Assembly: GCA_960531495.1 (NCBI GenBank)
Contig: OY482847.1
Coordinates: forward strand, 216,001 to 280,000
Source: Zeus faber
Lineage: Eukaryota; Chordata; Actinopteri; Zeiformes; Zeidae
Direction of reading: 5' to 3'
DNA length: 64,000 nt
The first letter of the stretch is position 1. Each line of letters starts with the position of its first letter. A model generated the notes under the pieces. The model was not told the origin of the DNA. It made no database searches and saw nothing but the letters and a program-made list of their open reading frames with translations. The translations under genes and the position numbers were made by a program. Below are positions 1 through 54,879 of this stretch, piece after piece.

Positions 1-107
1 AGTGAAATATGAAATATGATGTGAAACACGAAATACGATGTGGAACGTGAAATATGATGTGCAACATGAAATATGATGTGAACTATGATGTGAAATATGA
101 AATATGA

Positions 108-136
<29 letters not shown>
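1..136. repeat. ATATGATGTG short tandem repeat and (GT)n in fhod1 intron 15
   Basis: Imperfect copies of gaaatatgatgtg fill 1-104 and run into a (GT)n to 136, a few bases after the exon 15 donor. A similar ATATGAAATATGAT-type stretch occurs at 32990-33095 in intron 5. Confidence 0.85.
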
Positions 137-141
<5 letters not shown>

Positions 142-152
142 CACGCAGGCAC

Positions 153-43019
<42,867 letters not shown>

Positions 43020-43160
43020 GATGTGGACCGAGGAACCGGGTCCGACTGGAGACCCGAATAGACTAGAGACCGGACCCCATTAGGGAACTGACCGGACTGC
43101 AGCGGCTGCGTCTCAGCGAAGCCTCTGAAATAGAAACAGGAAGCCAGGTGCCGCCCCTTG
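43020..43160 (-). other. fhod1: Probable fhod1 5' UTR and proximal upstream region
   Basis: GC-rich, non-repetitive bases directly upstream of the start codon, ending where the sequence turns AT-rich. The transcription start cannot be seen. Confidence 0.4.
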
Positions 43161-43319
43161 TGACGTCACGACAAGTGCCAATAACTTAATTTAAAGTATT
43201 TACAAATATTTTAAATTGTTTTAAAGAATTTGAAAGTAATTCAAAGTATTTAAAATATTTAAAAGTATTCGCAGGTTTACCACTTTAGCTTTATAAATTA
43301 CAACATGCGCTCTGGACAC

Positions 43320-43560
43320 ATTTAAGTTCTGACTTTTATTTATTCTGTTATTCTTTATTCTATTATTCTTCATTCTATAATTCTTTATTATATTCTGCTT
43401 CATTCTATTATTCTTTATTCTGTTATTCTTAATTATATTATTATATTCTTTATATTGTTATTCTTTATTCTATTATTCTCTCTTCTATTTTCTATAATAT
43501 ATTGTTCTTTATTATACTATTCATTTTTTCTTAATTATTTTATTCTATAACACTTTATAC
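43320..43560. repeat. ATTCTTTATTCTATTATTC AT-rich array
   Basis: Low-complexity repeats of about 10-15 bp upstream of fhod1. A (CATC)n-type tetranucleotide run is at 43748-43772. Confidence 0.85.
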
Positions 43561-43779
43561 TATTATTTTTCGACTAAATTCTTCATAGAAAAGTACCAGT
43601 TGCTTAAACGTCTCGAGCAGTTGTGAAGTGACGTCACCGTTGTTGTGAAGCAGCAGCGCCATCTGATGGAACAGTATCTTATTACCTGCAGGTGGAAGGT
43701 TTGAATATGAATTGAACCGATAATAGAAAAGGACAAATTCTATTCCTCTATCCATCCATCCATCCATCCATCTATCTGT

Positions 43780-44830
43780 GGCAGTTTCCCCTGCCACATG
43801 CCCCCAAGTGGTGGTGGAGACACAGACGATGGGGTTTCTGACACACAAGTTTATTGTAGAGAGCGGGCTAATGGAACAATCACCGGAGCAGATGGACACA
43901 TGTCATGACAAGGGCTCCTCTCCTGTGTGTGTGAGGGGATGGGGGTTTTAGCGCCGTTGAGGCCCCTCCTCCTAGTCGAGGTCCCCTTCGAAAGATTCGA
44001 TTTGGACCTCATCGGGGCATTAGACTGCAGTGCCCAGGGGTAACGTTTTGTGTTAGTACTAGTGGATTCTGCAACCCGGTACCCCGAAGCAGTGCCCCGG
44101 CACAGTATTACGGCCAAAAGTGTGACGCAGGCACTGTTTCATGTCATCTCCCAGGTTCAGGAACATCAGCGCCTCTTATACGACCGGGGAGCTTGGCTCA
44201 TACAATTTGCACCGGGAAACAAGGTGTTGGTGTTGCTCCCTACATCCAGCTCTAAATTGCTTGCAAAGTGGCAAGGGCCTTTTGTGGTCACATGGCAGTT
44301 GGCAGGGTCGATTATGAGGTTGAAAGGTCTGACAGGCAGGGGGTAACACAGAATTATCACTTCAACCTCTTAAAAGAATGAGGGAGGGGGCGTCTGTGGC
44401 TCTGGTCACGCCGGTCATTGAGCAGGATGAGTTGGGGCCAGAGGTTCAAAAAACAGCCGATCATACCGCAGTCCTGTTCAGTGCAGCCACCCCTCTCCGT
44501 CCCAGAGGACGGACATGGCTGCACTTTGGCTGTCGGCTGTCGGCAGACCAAGGGGCATGGTTAAGCATCGGCTGCGGAAGACAGTGTAGTTCCCTTTCCC
44601 GCGGCCGCCAAGTTGCCTGAAATCGGCCAAATCAGTACCCACGCAGCGCTGATTGGTCCGACCAGCAGCCAGAGCGGAGCGACATTCCTCCTGCGCCTGA
44701 AATCATCCTCATCATTATCATCATTATTAATAACTATTATCTATACTTGTGGCCAGCGAGCCGTTCTGTTGAACGCTTTAATAAAAGCTCTTGTCATGTT
44801 GGCACACCACGACAGAAAGAGACTCCCACA
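43780..44830 (+). mobile_element. Ty3/Gypsy retrotransposon remnant with 3' LTR
   Basis: 43975-44140 codes VPFERFDLDLIGALDCSAQG, a stop, then FVLVLVDSATRYPEAVPRH, the start of the integrase core. A large deletion joins this directly to the integrase C-terminus (FAPGNKVLVLLP, LLAKWQGPFVVT at 44208-44300). The 3' LTR-like sequence has AATAAA at 44780-44785 and ends agactcccaca at 44830. It matches the minus-strand LTR at 59771-60060. Confidence 0.82.
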
Positions 44831-45049
44831 ATGTCATGTCAAGGGCTCCTCTCCTGTGTGTGTGTGGGGATGGAGGTTTTACCTGTTGTTCATTGATTGG
44901 TCTAACTAGAGTTGTGGTTAATTATTAACCCTCACATGACAAGAAGCCACCACCAGTCCATAACTAAATATTCAAGTTGTATATATGAAAAAAAACCTGT
45001 TTAAAAGCTGTACGCTAGAAATCATGAAAATACTGGTGTCACATGAAGG
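44831..45049. other. Unclassified intergenic sequence with a scattered repeat
   Basis: gggctcctctcctgtgtgtg with a following ACCTGTTG segment also occurs at 43911-43935 and, inverted, at 31320-31395. Confidence 0.55.
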
Positions 45050-45440
45050 TCAGAACAACTCATTCCCCTGCAGAAACATGCTCAAACATGCCCAGACAAG
45101 ACACCAGTAATTCAGAGGTATAGGACTCAACATGCCCAAACATGGCCAAACATGACGCAAGTATTCCAGGAACCATGAAGATTTATCTGAAAAATAGGTG
45201 CATCCCAAAGACTGTGATTGGTTCCTTGGGCTACATCCCACAACTGTGATTGGATCCTTTCACCGAAAGGGGCAGGGCAAAAATTAGGAGGAGGGAACAT
45301 CTTGTATGTATATAAGGAGGACTTAAAGTACAGTTCTTCAGTCGGTCTCCCATGCCAACTCACTGTTTACTGCTCTACTTGACTCTCAGATACACAATAA
45401 ACCCTTTTGAATCAGACTCTGCTCTGTTCCAATGTTTTTC
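45050..45440 (+). mobile_element. Candidate retroviral-type LTR
   Basis: The order of promoter signals suggests an LTR: two inverted CCAAT boxes (45217, 45249), TATATAAGG at 45309, and AATAAA at 45396 about 80 bp further on. Its borders and a partner LTR were not found, so this could also be a host promoter fragment. The following 1.5 kb (to about 46960) has one short frame with a single hydrophobic segment (46640-46720) and no recognisable gag, pol or env. Confidence 0.4.
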
Positions 45441-46969
45441 TCCCAAGTTTTTGAGGCCAGAACAGATAGAAGTGTGTTCAGAGATCCAGACATTTTACTG
45501 GCCCAGTTCTGGACCTTCTTGATCACGACAATTGGGGAGCTAGCCAGAAGAGAACGGCGATCAACGTTGAGGCAGGGAACCTGTGGGGGACCGGCCTACA
45601 CCTCAAAAATACAACCGGGCACCAAATTAAAAGGTAAACACAGCCCTTTCCTTCTGCAAATTCGGTTTGGGTCTGAGTGCAGGACTCCACCCATGTGGCA
45701 GGTATCGGAAATGTCTCTTCTCCAACAAACCTAAATTATTGGCCTAGTTTAAAGATTACTGTAATTATAAATTGATTCAGAAAAGAACTACAACAGAGAC
45801 TAATGGGAATAATCTCTGTGCATGTGTGTTATGAAAAAACCATGGTGTGGAAAGTGTGAGTGATCCTCTGTTTAATGTTGCTATAATCGGTAGGTTGGTG
45901 GTTTGTCTTGTGTATGCTGGAGGATTGGTTTGGCTAACACTAACCGCCGCCGAACACACAGAAAGACTATAGGGAAAAGAAAAAAAAAACAGCATGTCCG
46001 TAGTATGTTAGTAGCAGTTACAGCACTGAGAGGAAAAGTTTTTTGAGTAGTTGATGAAATCTATTTGCAAGGTATGGTGTTTGTTGAAAATAGAGTGCTG
46101 TACAGGGGTTTGTTATCAAGTATTAGATTTCCAGGTCTCGTACGAGACAATGGCATGTATGTTATACTGTAATTACTCTGAGACTGAGCAGAGCCCAGAT
46201 GTGGGTAAACGTACAGCTTGGGGGTCATTGCAAAGCAATTAAATATGTCTTTCTATTGTTGAGGAAGTGCATCTAAAAAGAAAGCCAGACGGGTAGTCGA
46301 TAAAGTACAAGAAGAACTTAAGTCGGCACAACGACTATGGATACCACTCTTCCTCCTGTGCCGTCACAGCCATATGCTGCCACGTCTATGAAGGAAAGGA
46401 CTGAACTGACAGGGAGTTGATTACGTTTAAGAATTGCCTAAGGGATAGGCAATCGTGTGAGTCGCTAGAGAGCCTTAGGGCAGCGACACTTGGCCAGGAA
46501 AAGTGTATATAAGTGCTAATATATATTTCTATTATGACAGTAAAATAAGTTGTGTGTCTGTGAGTTAGCTAAAAGACTATACATGAATCACCTGGAGTGG
46601 GTGCAGTCTCAGGAGGAACACAGAGAGATAATTAGAACAACCAACATAGGTGTGAAAGGATTTCTGGCATTATTTGTATTAACATTGTTCATACTGTGGA
46701 TGGCAGCTCCGCATTGGTTACTGAGGGAAAAAAGGGGATTGTGGGCATCGTCCCACCCTAGATAGTTGGGAAAAGTAGCAATAAAAGGTCTGCAGACTTG
46801 AGATCATTCCTCAGAGTGGCTGTGTAACTTACAAGCTGAAAGATAAATGGTAGTTAATGGACGAAGCACTTCAGCAAGAACAAAGTCTTTACACTAGAAC
46901 ACTATAGTGGGAACAGGAAACCAGAGACGGGGTATATGCACATACTTTTGGCTAGAATGAACATACAGA
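45441..46969. other. Unclassified intergenic sequence after the candidate LTR
   Basis: Only short frames. The one at 46550-46765 has a transmembrane-like stretch but no family resemblance I can name. AATAAA-like motifs occur at 46780. Confidence 0.4.
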
Positions 46970-47681
46970 GTGGCGGGCCCTGCAGAGGGTGGTGCGTTCA
47001 GCTGAACGTACCACTGGAACTATCCTCCCCTCCCTGCAGGACTTATACACACAGAGGTGTAGTAGCAGAGCCCACAGCATCATGAAGGGTCCTCATCACC
47101 CCAACAACGGACTGTTCCAGCTGCTGCGGTCAGGCAAGCGCCTCCGCAGTCACACAGCGAGAACTGAGAGACTGAGAGGGAGTTTCTTCCCGCAAGTTAT
47201 AAGAACTGTCAACGGTGAACTAAACCAAGGGTCCTCACTGAGTCACACACATAGGCTCCACTACCTTACTGTACTGTATGTAGCATACTGTACTGCATAC
47301 TGTATCACTGTTCTGGGTTACTACATACTGTGTTGTATTGCTGTTCTGTTCGGTGTTACTATATTGCTGTGCCGTCCTGTTATACACTGTACTGTATATC
47401 GCCACACACACTACCTCACTTTATTCACATGCCACTTTAATGCACATATCTGTATATACATAATAGCCTGTCCCATATACATGTCTATTACCTTTATTTC
47501 TATTTTGTACCCCCACTCTGCATTACCTTTGAGTTCTTATTTTATTTTATTCTATATTATTCGACTAACTTTCTGCATTGTGTTTTAGGAATCAGTTAGT
47601 TAGTCAAGTAGAAATTTTTAGGTAGCTATTGTGTTCAGTCTAGAACATATTGTGCGTAATAACCGGGTGCGTTGCATTGAT
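46970..47681 (+). mobile_element. Rex1/jockey-type LINE 3' end copy
   Basis: Codes [37 protein letters not shown] and RLRGSFFPQVIRTVN, the C-terminus of the same protein as at 25545-25991 (minus). The 3' UTR runs to gggtgcgttgcatt. It is cut off there by the chromovirus. Confidence 0.9.
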
Positions 47682-48540
47682 TGTCGCGTGGTATACTGAG
47701 TGGACCCAGTTGCAGAGAACGAGGCGGAGGCAGAGATGAGGTGGCAAAAATAAAGGTTTACTTGCAACAAGCACACAACAAAGGGAAGGCACAAATAAAT
47801 CGGAGATGGGACTCCCAAAAAACAAACCTCCAAAAAACAACTTAACTTTTCAAAACAAAAAAAACGATAAAAGACAAGTAAGAATTTCGTGGGCTTGGAA
47901 ATGAGAGCTTTGTCAGGAGTCTAGAAAAACTCAAGGCTGAGCACGGAAGGACACAAAAGACAGGGTATAAATAGGAAAGACAAAACGAGACACAGGTGAA
48001 ACATATGACATAATGAGGCTGGGTAACCAGAAACAGAAACAGGTGAAACAGAGCAGCATTGACGAGGCAGTACTGGCGGCATCTCGTGGCCGATGCCGGA
48101 AGGACCCGGGCGAACCCTGAAAGGACCCCTTCGTCCAGGAACGACTCCCGACGTTCCCCCAGGAAGTGCCGGGTGGCGACGGCGGAAATACCGGACCATG
48201 GAGGGGTCCAGGACATCCCGGGCCGGAACCCAGGAGCGCTCCTCCCAGTCCACCAGATATTGCAGGGCCCCGCGGACCCGGCGGGAGTCCAGGGTCTGGC
48301 AGACCGTGTAGGCGGGCCGACCGTCAATGATGCGAGGCGTGGGAGGAGGCCTTGTGATGGGCGCCAAGGTGCTGGTGACCACCGGTCGGAGACGAGACAC
48401 TTGGAAGGTGGGGTTTATCCTCATGGACTGGGGCATCAGATGATGCGACAGGATTGACCCGCCGCACGACCTTGAAGGGCCCAACTCACGTGGTGCGAGC
48501 TTGCGTGACTCCACCCGCAAAGGAAGGTCCCTGGTGGACA
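47682..48540 (-). mobile_element. Ty3/Gypsy chromovirus 3' end with LTR
   Basis: Minus strand. 48536-48130 codes STRDLPLRVESRKLAPR and a chromodomain-like YLVDWEERSWVPARDVLD (family: YLVDWEGYGPEERSWVPA; the GYGPE is deleted here). The non-coding part holds a TATTTATACC box near 47970 and a 3' LTR end near 47682. Frames are broken. Confidence 0.85.
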
Positions 48541-49735
48541 CCGTTGTCGTGGGCCTGATCACCGACTGCGACAAGAAGGCCTACCGCGAGGAGGTGGCTG
48601 ACCTGTCACTCTGGTGCCAGGACAACAGCCTACCTCCTCTCCTAACTTACAATTAATTAGCACTAATTAGCAGTATTTATTGTACACTAATGTCTCTGTT
48701 GCAATGTAGCTTGAATGTTATTCTCCCTTGTAAGTCGCTTTGGATAAAAGCGTCTGCTAAATGACTAAATGTAATGTAATGTAATGTATACCTGAACGTC
48801 AGCAAAACTAAGGAGCTGATTGTGGACTTTAGGCGAGGATTACAATTGAGGACGCACACGCCCTTGGTGATTAATGAGACTTCTGTTGACAGGGTGAGCA
48901 GTACCTGGGAGTTCACATCACAGAGGACTTAACATGGACTTTACAAACAGACACTCTGGTGAGAAAGGCGAGGCAGCATCTTTACCATCTCAGTCAGCTG
49001 AGGAAATTCCGGGTCTCGGTGAGGATCCTCAAGTCCTTCTACTGTGGAGCGGTGGAGAGCATCCTGACAGGCAACATCACTGCCTGGTTTGGGAACTGCA
49101 CTGCTCAGGACAGGCGGGCCCTGAAGAGGGTGGTGCGTTCAACTGAACGTACCACCGGAACTACCCTCACCTCCCTGCAGGACTTATACACCAGGAGGTG
49201 TAGTAGCAGAGCCCGTAGGATCATGAAGGATCCTCATCACCCCAACAACGGACTGTTTCAGCTGCTGCGGTCAGGCAAGCGCCTCCGCAGTCACACAGTG
49301 AGAACAGAGAGACTGAGACAGAGTTTTTTCCCACAAGCCATAAGAACTGTCAACGCTGACCTCACCAGGGGTCCTCACTGAGCCACACACATAGGCTCCA
49401 CTACCTACTGTACTGTATGTAGCATACTGTACCGCATACTGTGACATTGTTCTGTGATATCATATTGCTGCACCATACTGTTGTATACTGTGCTGTATTA
49501 TCCCACAAACACTACCTCACTTCATTCACACGCCACTTTAATGCACATATCTGTATATACATAATTGCCTATCCCATATACATAAGCCTATTCCCCTTAT
49601 CTATTCCATTTTATTTTTTATTTTTATTTTTTATATATTTTTATTTTATTCTATAAGTATTCGACTTACTGTATTACGTTTTAGGAATTAGTTAGTTGGT
49701 CTGGTAGAAAGACATTTTTAGGGAACTAGAGGAGC
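48536..49735 (+). mobile_element. Rex1/jockey-type LINE 3' copy split by an L2 tail
   Basis: [20 protein letters not shown] at 48547-48606 ends at ...aacagcct. Homology resumes at 48789 with [13 protein letters not shown] and continues through [30 protein letters not shown] and RQSFFPQAIRTVNADL (49370), then the 3' UTR. Confidence 0.92.
48632..48788 (+). mobile_element. L2-type LINE tail nested in the Rex1-type LINE
   Basis: Begins acctcctctcctaactt and ends with aagtcgctttggataaaagc and an AATGTAATGTAATG tail, matching 5906-6070. ACCT flanks both sides, a possible short target duplication. Confidence 0.9.
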
Positions 49736-50639
49736 CAGAAATACCCAGGTCTCGAGCAAGCAGCACACGACAAGGCTATATGGGGGCCGGCCAAGGGAGG
49801 ATTTAAGGGGGTCGGCAGACAGCAGGGGAAAGGGGTCCCCAGCAGAGCTAATCATGAGGCACCATCCAGATCACAAGAAACAAATTCAAAACTGCTTAAA
49901 AAAATGACATGACAGGAACCCACAGTTTCCAAAAGAGGGTACATTTAACATGGCGTGTTGTAAGGAAATGGAGGCTAACATAAAACATCACAAAGCCAAA
50001 GACACGCGTAACCCAGGTCACAAATATAATGAATGAACAAAAATGTAAACAGTGTGAGGGTATAAGCTCCTGTGGTTCAGATCTCATGGTGCAACTGATG
50101 TCCAATCAGTGGCATCTGTGTTAAATGTAGCAGCTGGTACACATCAATCAGATGACTGGTGCTACCGCAGGTACTGTAACTGAGCTGCAGCAGATGTCCA
50201 CCAAGTCGCTGAAAACCATAGTAGTCCTAATCATTTCCTAGTGTTTATAGAGTGCTTTGAATATGTTGAAAGCTGCTCAATGTGTTTGGTGGCTTGTTAA
50301 ACAACAACTGCTAACTGCTAAATGTGCAGTGCAGAGCATAACAGTACCGGGAATTGTTATTTTACTTCAATGAAGTAAAGTTTACTGTATTAACATTTGG
50401 TACATGTGTAAGTTCTATCACATTAAAGGGACAGTATGAAGGAAATTTAATGTTAATGGGACGGTGTGAATGTGTTTCTTATTGGAAAAATAACATTGTT
50501 TCATATTCATAATATATAATTGAAGTTTATTATTGTACTTTTGTTTTTAGAATTTATGCAAGAGAAGTTAATAGTTGTTAAAAGACTGTTCTGAAATTTT
50601 AGTCCCACTCATATTAGCTTATAACACATACACTCGCAC
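49736..50639. other. Unclassified intergenic sequence
   Basis: AT-rich, with no coding frame of note and no repeat recognised. Confidence 0.5.
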
Positions 50640-51510
50640 ACAAATCCGATTCTGAACAACACTCCACCGGACCAGGGTCTGCGGGGCAGGAGGGGTGCGA
50701 GTAATTCGGGTTTGACTTGCTGAAGGACTCGCACCCCCACACCTCGCAATTTTAACTGCAATTGCCAACAGCACACATTGAGCACTGGGGTTTTCTGGGG
50801 TGGCGCTAGTGGGTCAGCTGGGTGGGCTCCCCGCCGGCTGGGCTGGAGTCCTGGCTGAGGGGCTGCTTGCTGTTGTGGGTTGGGGTGCAGGGGGCGGCTG
50901 TCGGCCTTTGCTCCCACTGCGATGCTTCTCTGCGGCGGTGCGGTGGCTGAGGTCCCATATATCTGGCAGCTTGCTGGTGGTGGCGGGGTGGTGCCCGCCC
51001 TGAGCAAACTCTGTGACGTGGATGGCCGCTCGTGGCTCGCGGCCGGGTGGGGCATCTGGCTGGCTGCTGTGGGGCAGGCCTCGCCCTTGCACGGGGCGTT
51101 GATGGGCATGGGGGTTCTGCCGGCTCGCCTGCGGGGCGGGCGATTCAGGCAGGGCCTGTGGTCTGTGCCTGGCGCCCAGGACCCGGGTTCTGCGGCTGCG
51201 ACTGCGGCTGCGTCTTGTACCTGCACCTGGGATGGGTTGTATGTGGGTTGTATGTGTGTGCCCCTGGAGTGCGGGGTCTCCTCGTGCTCCCTGGAACTGG
51301 GTTATGCTTCTTGGTGCTGGGCATGGGGGTTGCTTCGCGGGTTTCCAGCTTCTCTGGGGGCCCGGGGTCTTCTGTGCCTGCAGGATGGGGTTCTCCAGGC
51401 TTTCCTGCAGCCGTGGGGTGTCTACGCAGCTGTAGAGCTTGGGGGCTTCGGGGCTCTTTCCGCTGCTTGGAGACGCCACGACATTATACCTTATACACCA
51501 GAACTAATTG

Positions 51511-51547
<37 letters not shown>

Positions 51548-51830
51548 TTCACTCACTCACTCACTCACTCACTCACTCACTCTCACACACACACACCAGC
51601 ACCCTCCTGGTTGCATCCCTCTCCTTTTCTCCCTCATTTACTGCCCTAACTATGACAGGAAGAGGCAACGTGACCAGTTGTAGTTCCAGTTTTCCTGGAC
51701 CTGATTAACTCCTGATCAACTATGTTTTTAACTTTTCAATACATGTTGTCGTCTGATGTTTATTTTTCCGTGTAAATGTTGTTTGTTTCTGTTTTATTGA
51801 CTCACCCGGTGAGTCTTCCCCTCTTGGAGG
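50640..51830 (+). repeat. GC-rich interspersed repeat of unknown class
   Basis: A long GC-rich stretch (ggggtggcgctagtgggtcag) ends with ggcttcggggctctttcc, then a CACACA run and an (ACTC)n run at 51513-51597. At 51765-51805 there is a single unit of the TTTATTTTTCCGTGTAAATG type. The end part is shared with 33604-33800. Long frames here are GC-driven. Confidence 0.6.
51513..51597. repeat. (CA)n and (ACTC)n microsatellites
   Basis: GCGCGC then CACACA, then eight ACTC units, then CACA. Confidence 0.95.
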
Positions 51831-51867
51831 ACTGATAAGTTGTTTATAGACCCAAACATAGTAACTA

Positions 51868-52500
51868 CACCGTGTTCCAAATTATTATGCAAATGATATT
51901 TTTCTCTGATTTTCCTAAATAGTCTAAGCAAATGACAGTCAGTATAATTTTCAAGTCATCAACCATCATCAACCGTAAACAAGACTGTTTGAGAATTAGT
52001 CTTCATGTATTTTTGGGCCCACTGCAACCATTTCTGCTTGTGAGCATTGGTTAGGGGTGGCCGAATAGTAGGTTTATGCACAACTGCAAGCCTCTGGAGG
52101 ATCCTACACCTTGAGGTTCGCAGGACTGGGCTTGATGGAGAAAGACGGACAGCCTTGGTCGATGAGCAGAGACAAGCAGGTAAACCGGGCTGGCTGGAGA
52201 GGGACGGACAGACTGGGTCGATGAGAGTATACAAGCAGGTAAGGGGAAGACGAAACAAAGAGACATAAACCTGGGACTTGAAACAAGCACTAGGAGCTAG
52301 GAACTTGGAACTAGGAATGGAGCCAGTAGCTGTACAATTCGGGTAAGCTAGTTGACGGTCTGGCAATGAATTACTGGGAAGCTGGAGACTAAATACTGTG
52401 TGGAGTGATGCAGGTAATTGATCCCAGGTGTGTGCAATTGGCTCAAGGGGGGAGCTGCAGATGAGGCAAGAGCGGCCTCTAGTGGTGCTGGGAGGCCGTG
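51868..52500. repeat. Terminus of a DNA transposon and a 60-bp direct repeat
   Basis: caccgtgttccaaattatta at 51868 resembles the end of a common fish DNA transposon. No partner end found. At 52130-52245 a block with gggacggacagactgggtcg occurs about twice. Confidence 0.5.
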
Positions 52501-53304
52501 GGCCTAACAATCGAGGTGTGTACCGGTAATACAGAAGACCAGAAGCCCCGCAAGATCAAAGCATCCAGATGTCATGGCAGAACGTCAAAAAGTAAAGGAA
52601 GCAAGCCACTCATTGGGCCAAAACCCGTCCGCGGAACAACGCGAGACCTTGAAGGAGGCCAAGCGTCTTCTCTTTGCCGAGTATGTCAAAATCAGAGGTG
52701 AGGAGCTGATGCAAAAAGTCCGCAGAGTGGAAGCTGCCCAGGGAGAACAACAGTACAGCGAATCATGGAGGGTGATCAATGAGATGTGTGGAAGGAAAAG
52801 ACGGAGAGAAGGACAGGTGGCAGGAAACAGCCCAGAGGAGAGAGTGACCACTTGGTTAACTCACTTCAGGAACCTCCTTGGCACACACCAGGCAGTGGAA
52901 GGTGCTGAGCAGGATATACCTGCAGTCCTGGGGGATCTCAACATCGATGACGGCCCTTTTACATTGCGGGAATTAGCCAAGGTCAAAGCCTCCCTGAGGC
53001 AGGGGAAAGCGGCTGGACCTGACGGCATCCCCCCAGAGGTTATCAAGAACTGCAATCTCGATGACGTCATCTTGGAGGTCTGCAACCAGGCTCTAATGGA
53101 AAATGTCATGCCGGAAATATGGTCACTCTCACACATCATCCCGGTACCAAAATCTGGAGATCTCTCAAGACCTGACAATTACCGTGGTATAAGCCTGACC
53201 TGTATCATTGCAAAAATGTTCAACCGCATGATACTAAACAGGATACAGAGTGCTATCAACCCTCACCTAGAGGGTCTACCCGAGCTTAGCCCAAATCCTT
53301 GCAT

Positions 53305-53692
53305 TAAGGAAGAAGAAGAAGAAGAACAATCTTTAATCGTCACACAGCACACCACACTACAACACATGCACGCACACACACACACACATGCACATGCTTT
53401 GGATGGTGGCCGGTGAAATGAGGCCTCTGCGTTTAACCCATCCTGGCTTGTGCTTCCGGCGGCACAGCCAGGAGCAGTGGGCAGCATTTATGGACGCGCC
53501 CGGGGACCTGGGGATGAGTGTCCATCACTGGTCAGACGATGATGTGTGCATGTTTTTGGAGGGGGTCCCTACTGACGTTAGGTGGAGGAAACCCCATGTG
53601 TGCACGGGGAGAACATCTAAACTCCACACAGAGAGGCTCCTATTTGGGAGATAACCTGCCCGGAGCACGGTGCCAACAGCACCCCAGGTAAC
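53305..53692 (-). mobile_element. tRNA-headed SINE-like repeat, copy 2, nested in the RTE-type LINE
   Basis: Same body as 18245-18600 (caggagcagtgggcag, tggtcagacgatgatg, gggagataacctgcc). The head with box A and box B is missing. Its GAAGAAGAAGAAG end is at 53305-53325. Confidence 0.9.
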
Positions 53693-54511
53693 AGCGAGGA
53701 GTTCAACATCCAAACCGGAGTGCTGCAGGGAGACACCCTAGCCCCCTTCCTTTTCATTATAGTATTGGACTATGCTCTGAGACAAGCCATCAAAGGAAGG
53801 GAGCCGGAGCTCGGCTTCACTATCGCACCCAGAAGGTCCACGAGACACCCTGCAGAAACCCTGACAGACCTGGACTACGCTGATGACATCTGCCTGCTAT
53901 CTAATAACGTGAAGCAGGCACAGGATCTCCTGACCAGAGTTGAGCTAGAGTGTGCTAAGGTCGGCCTCATGCTAAATGCAAAGAAAACCGAGATCATGAC
54001 CTACAACATCCCCCAGGAACACCCACCCCTAATAACAACAGAAGGCTCAGTGCTAAAAGAGGTCAATGACTTTAAATACCTGGGTGCGTGGGTCGGCTAC
54101 ACGGAAAAGGACCTTAATGTGAGGAAAGCACTTGCCTGGAGAGCACTTAATGGCATGACCAGTGTGTGGAAATCCAACCTCCCCCGACACATCAAGATCA
54201 GTTTCTTCTCTGCCACCATGGACTCCGTTTTCCTATACGGCTGCGAGTGCTGGACACTAACAAAGGCCCTACAGAAGTCCCTGGATGGGTGCTACACCTG
54301 AATGTTACGTGTGGTACTGAACATCAACCAGGACGAACACATTACCAACCAATGTCTGTATGGGGCACTACCCAGTGTATCAGAGAAGATAGCAGTAAGG
54401 AGGATAAGACTAGCAGGCCATTGCCACTGCCACCGAGAACTCCCGGCCAAAAAGCTTGTACTGTGGAAACCAACTCACTGCATCGATCAAGAGGACGTCA
54501 CGCATCTACCT

Positions 54512-54585
54512 ATGTTCAAGTTCAAGTTCAAGTTCAAGAGATTATTTGTCACATACATATACATACGGTCATACATATATATGTG
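54512..54585 (-). mobile_element. Rex1/jockey-type LINE 3' tail nested in the RTE-type LINE
   Basis: Five TTCAAG units, then agattatttgtcacatacat, matching 25073-25130. It interrupts the codons just before VDVLRKDAG. Confidence 0.88.
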
Positions 54586-54754
54586 GACGTGCTAAGGAAA
54601 GATGCTGGTGCGAAAAGCACAAAGGAGCTGGCCAGATGTATGGAGAAAAGGGATGACTGGAGACGCCGATGGAAGGCTCGTCAGAGGAAGACGTAGGGAG
54701 AGACCACGACCTAGCCCCAGATAAGCGGTGGAAAATGGATGGATGGATTGATGG

Positions 54755-54801
54755 ATTATTATTATTATTATTATTATTATCAATTTTATTATGATATATC
54801 A

Positions 54802-54838
<37 letters not shown>

Positions 54839-54840
54839 CA
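54755..54840. repeat. (ATT)n microsatellites
   Basis: Two runs of ATT triplets separated by about 30 bp, after the ATGG tail of the RTE-type LINE. Confidence 0.95.
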
Positions 54841-54879
54841 TCCCCTATTGTTATTATTATAATGTATGCTATACAATTT

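Larger units (their letters stand above)
52510..54745 (+). mobile_element. RTE-type LINE, 5' truncated, split by two insertions
   Basis: Coding part 1 (52574-53290): FAEYVKIRGEELMQKVRRVE, KAAGPDGIPPEVIKNC, SHIIPVPKSGDLSRPDNYRG, ISLTCIIAKMFNRMILNRIQ. Part 2 (53695-54700): TGVLQGDTLAPFLFIIVLDY, LDYADDICLLS with YADD at 53877-53888, MLNAKKTEIMTYN, FKYLGAWVGYTEKDL, RRIRLAGHCHCHRELP, and after a second break DVLRKDAGAKSTKELARCME. The 3' end is gataagcggtggaaaatgg with ATGG units. One stop splits part 2 at 54299. Assignment to the RTE group is tentative. Confidence 0.85.

Noticed and set aside
46550-46765. 71-codon frame with one transmembrane-like segment as a possible envelope tail
   Set aside because: Too short and without recognisable neighbours. 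Left as unclassified.
50609-51683. Frames of 160-267 codons rich in Gly, Ala and Trp or Pro and Arg
   Set aside because: GC-rich interspersed repeat open on both strands. No domain recognised and no splice context.
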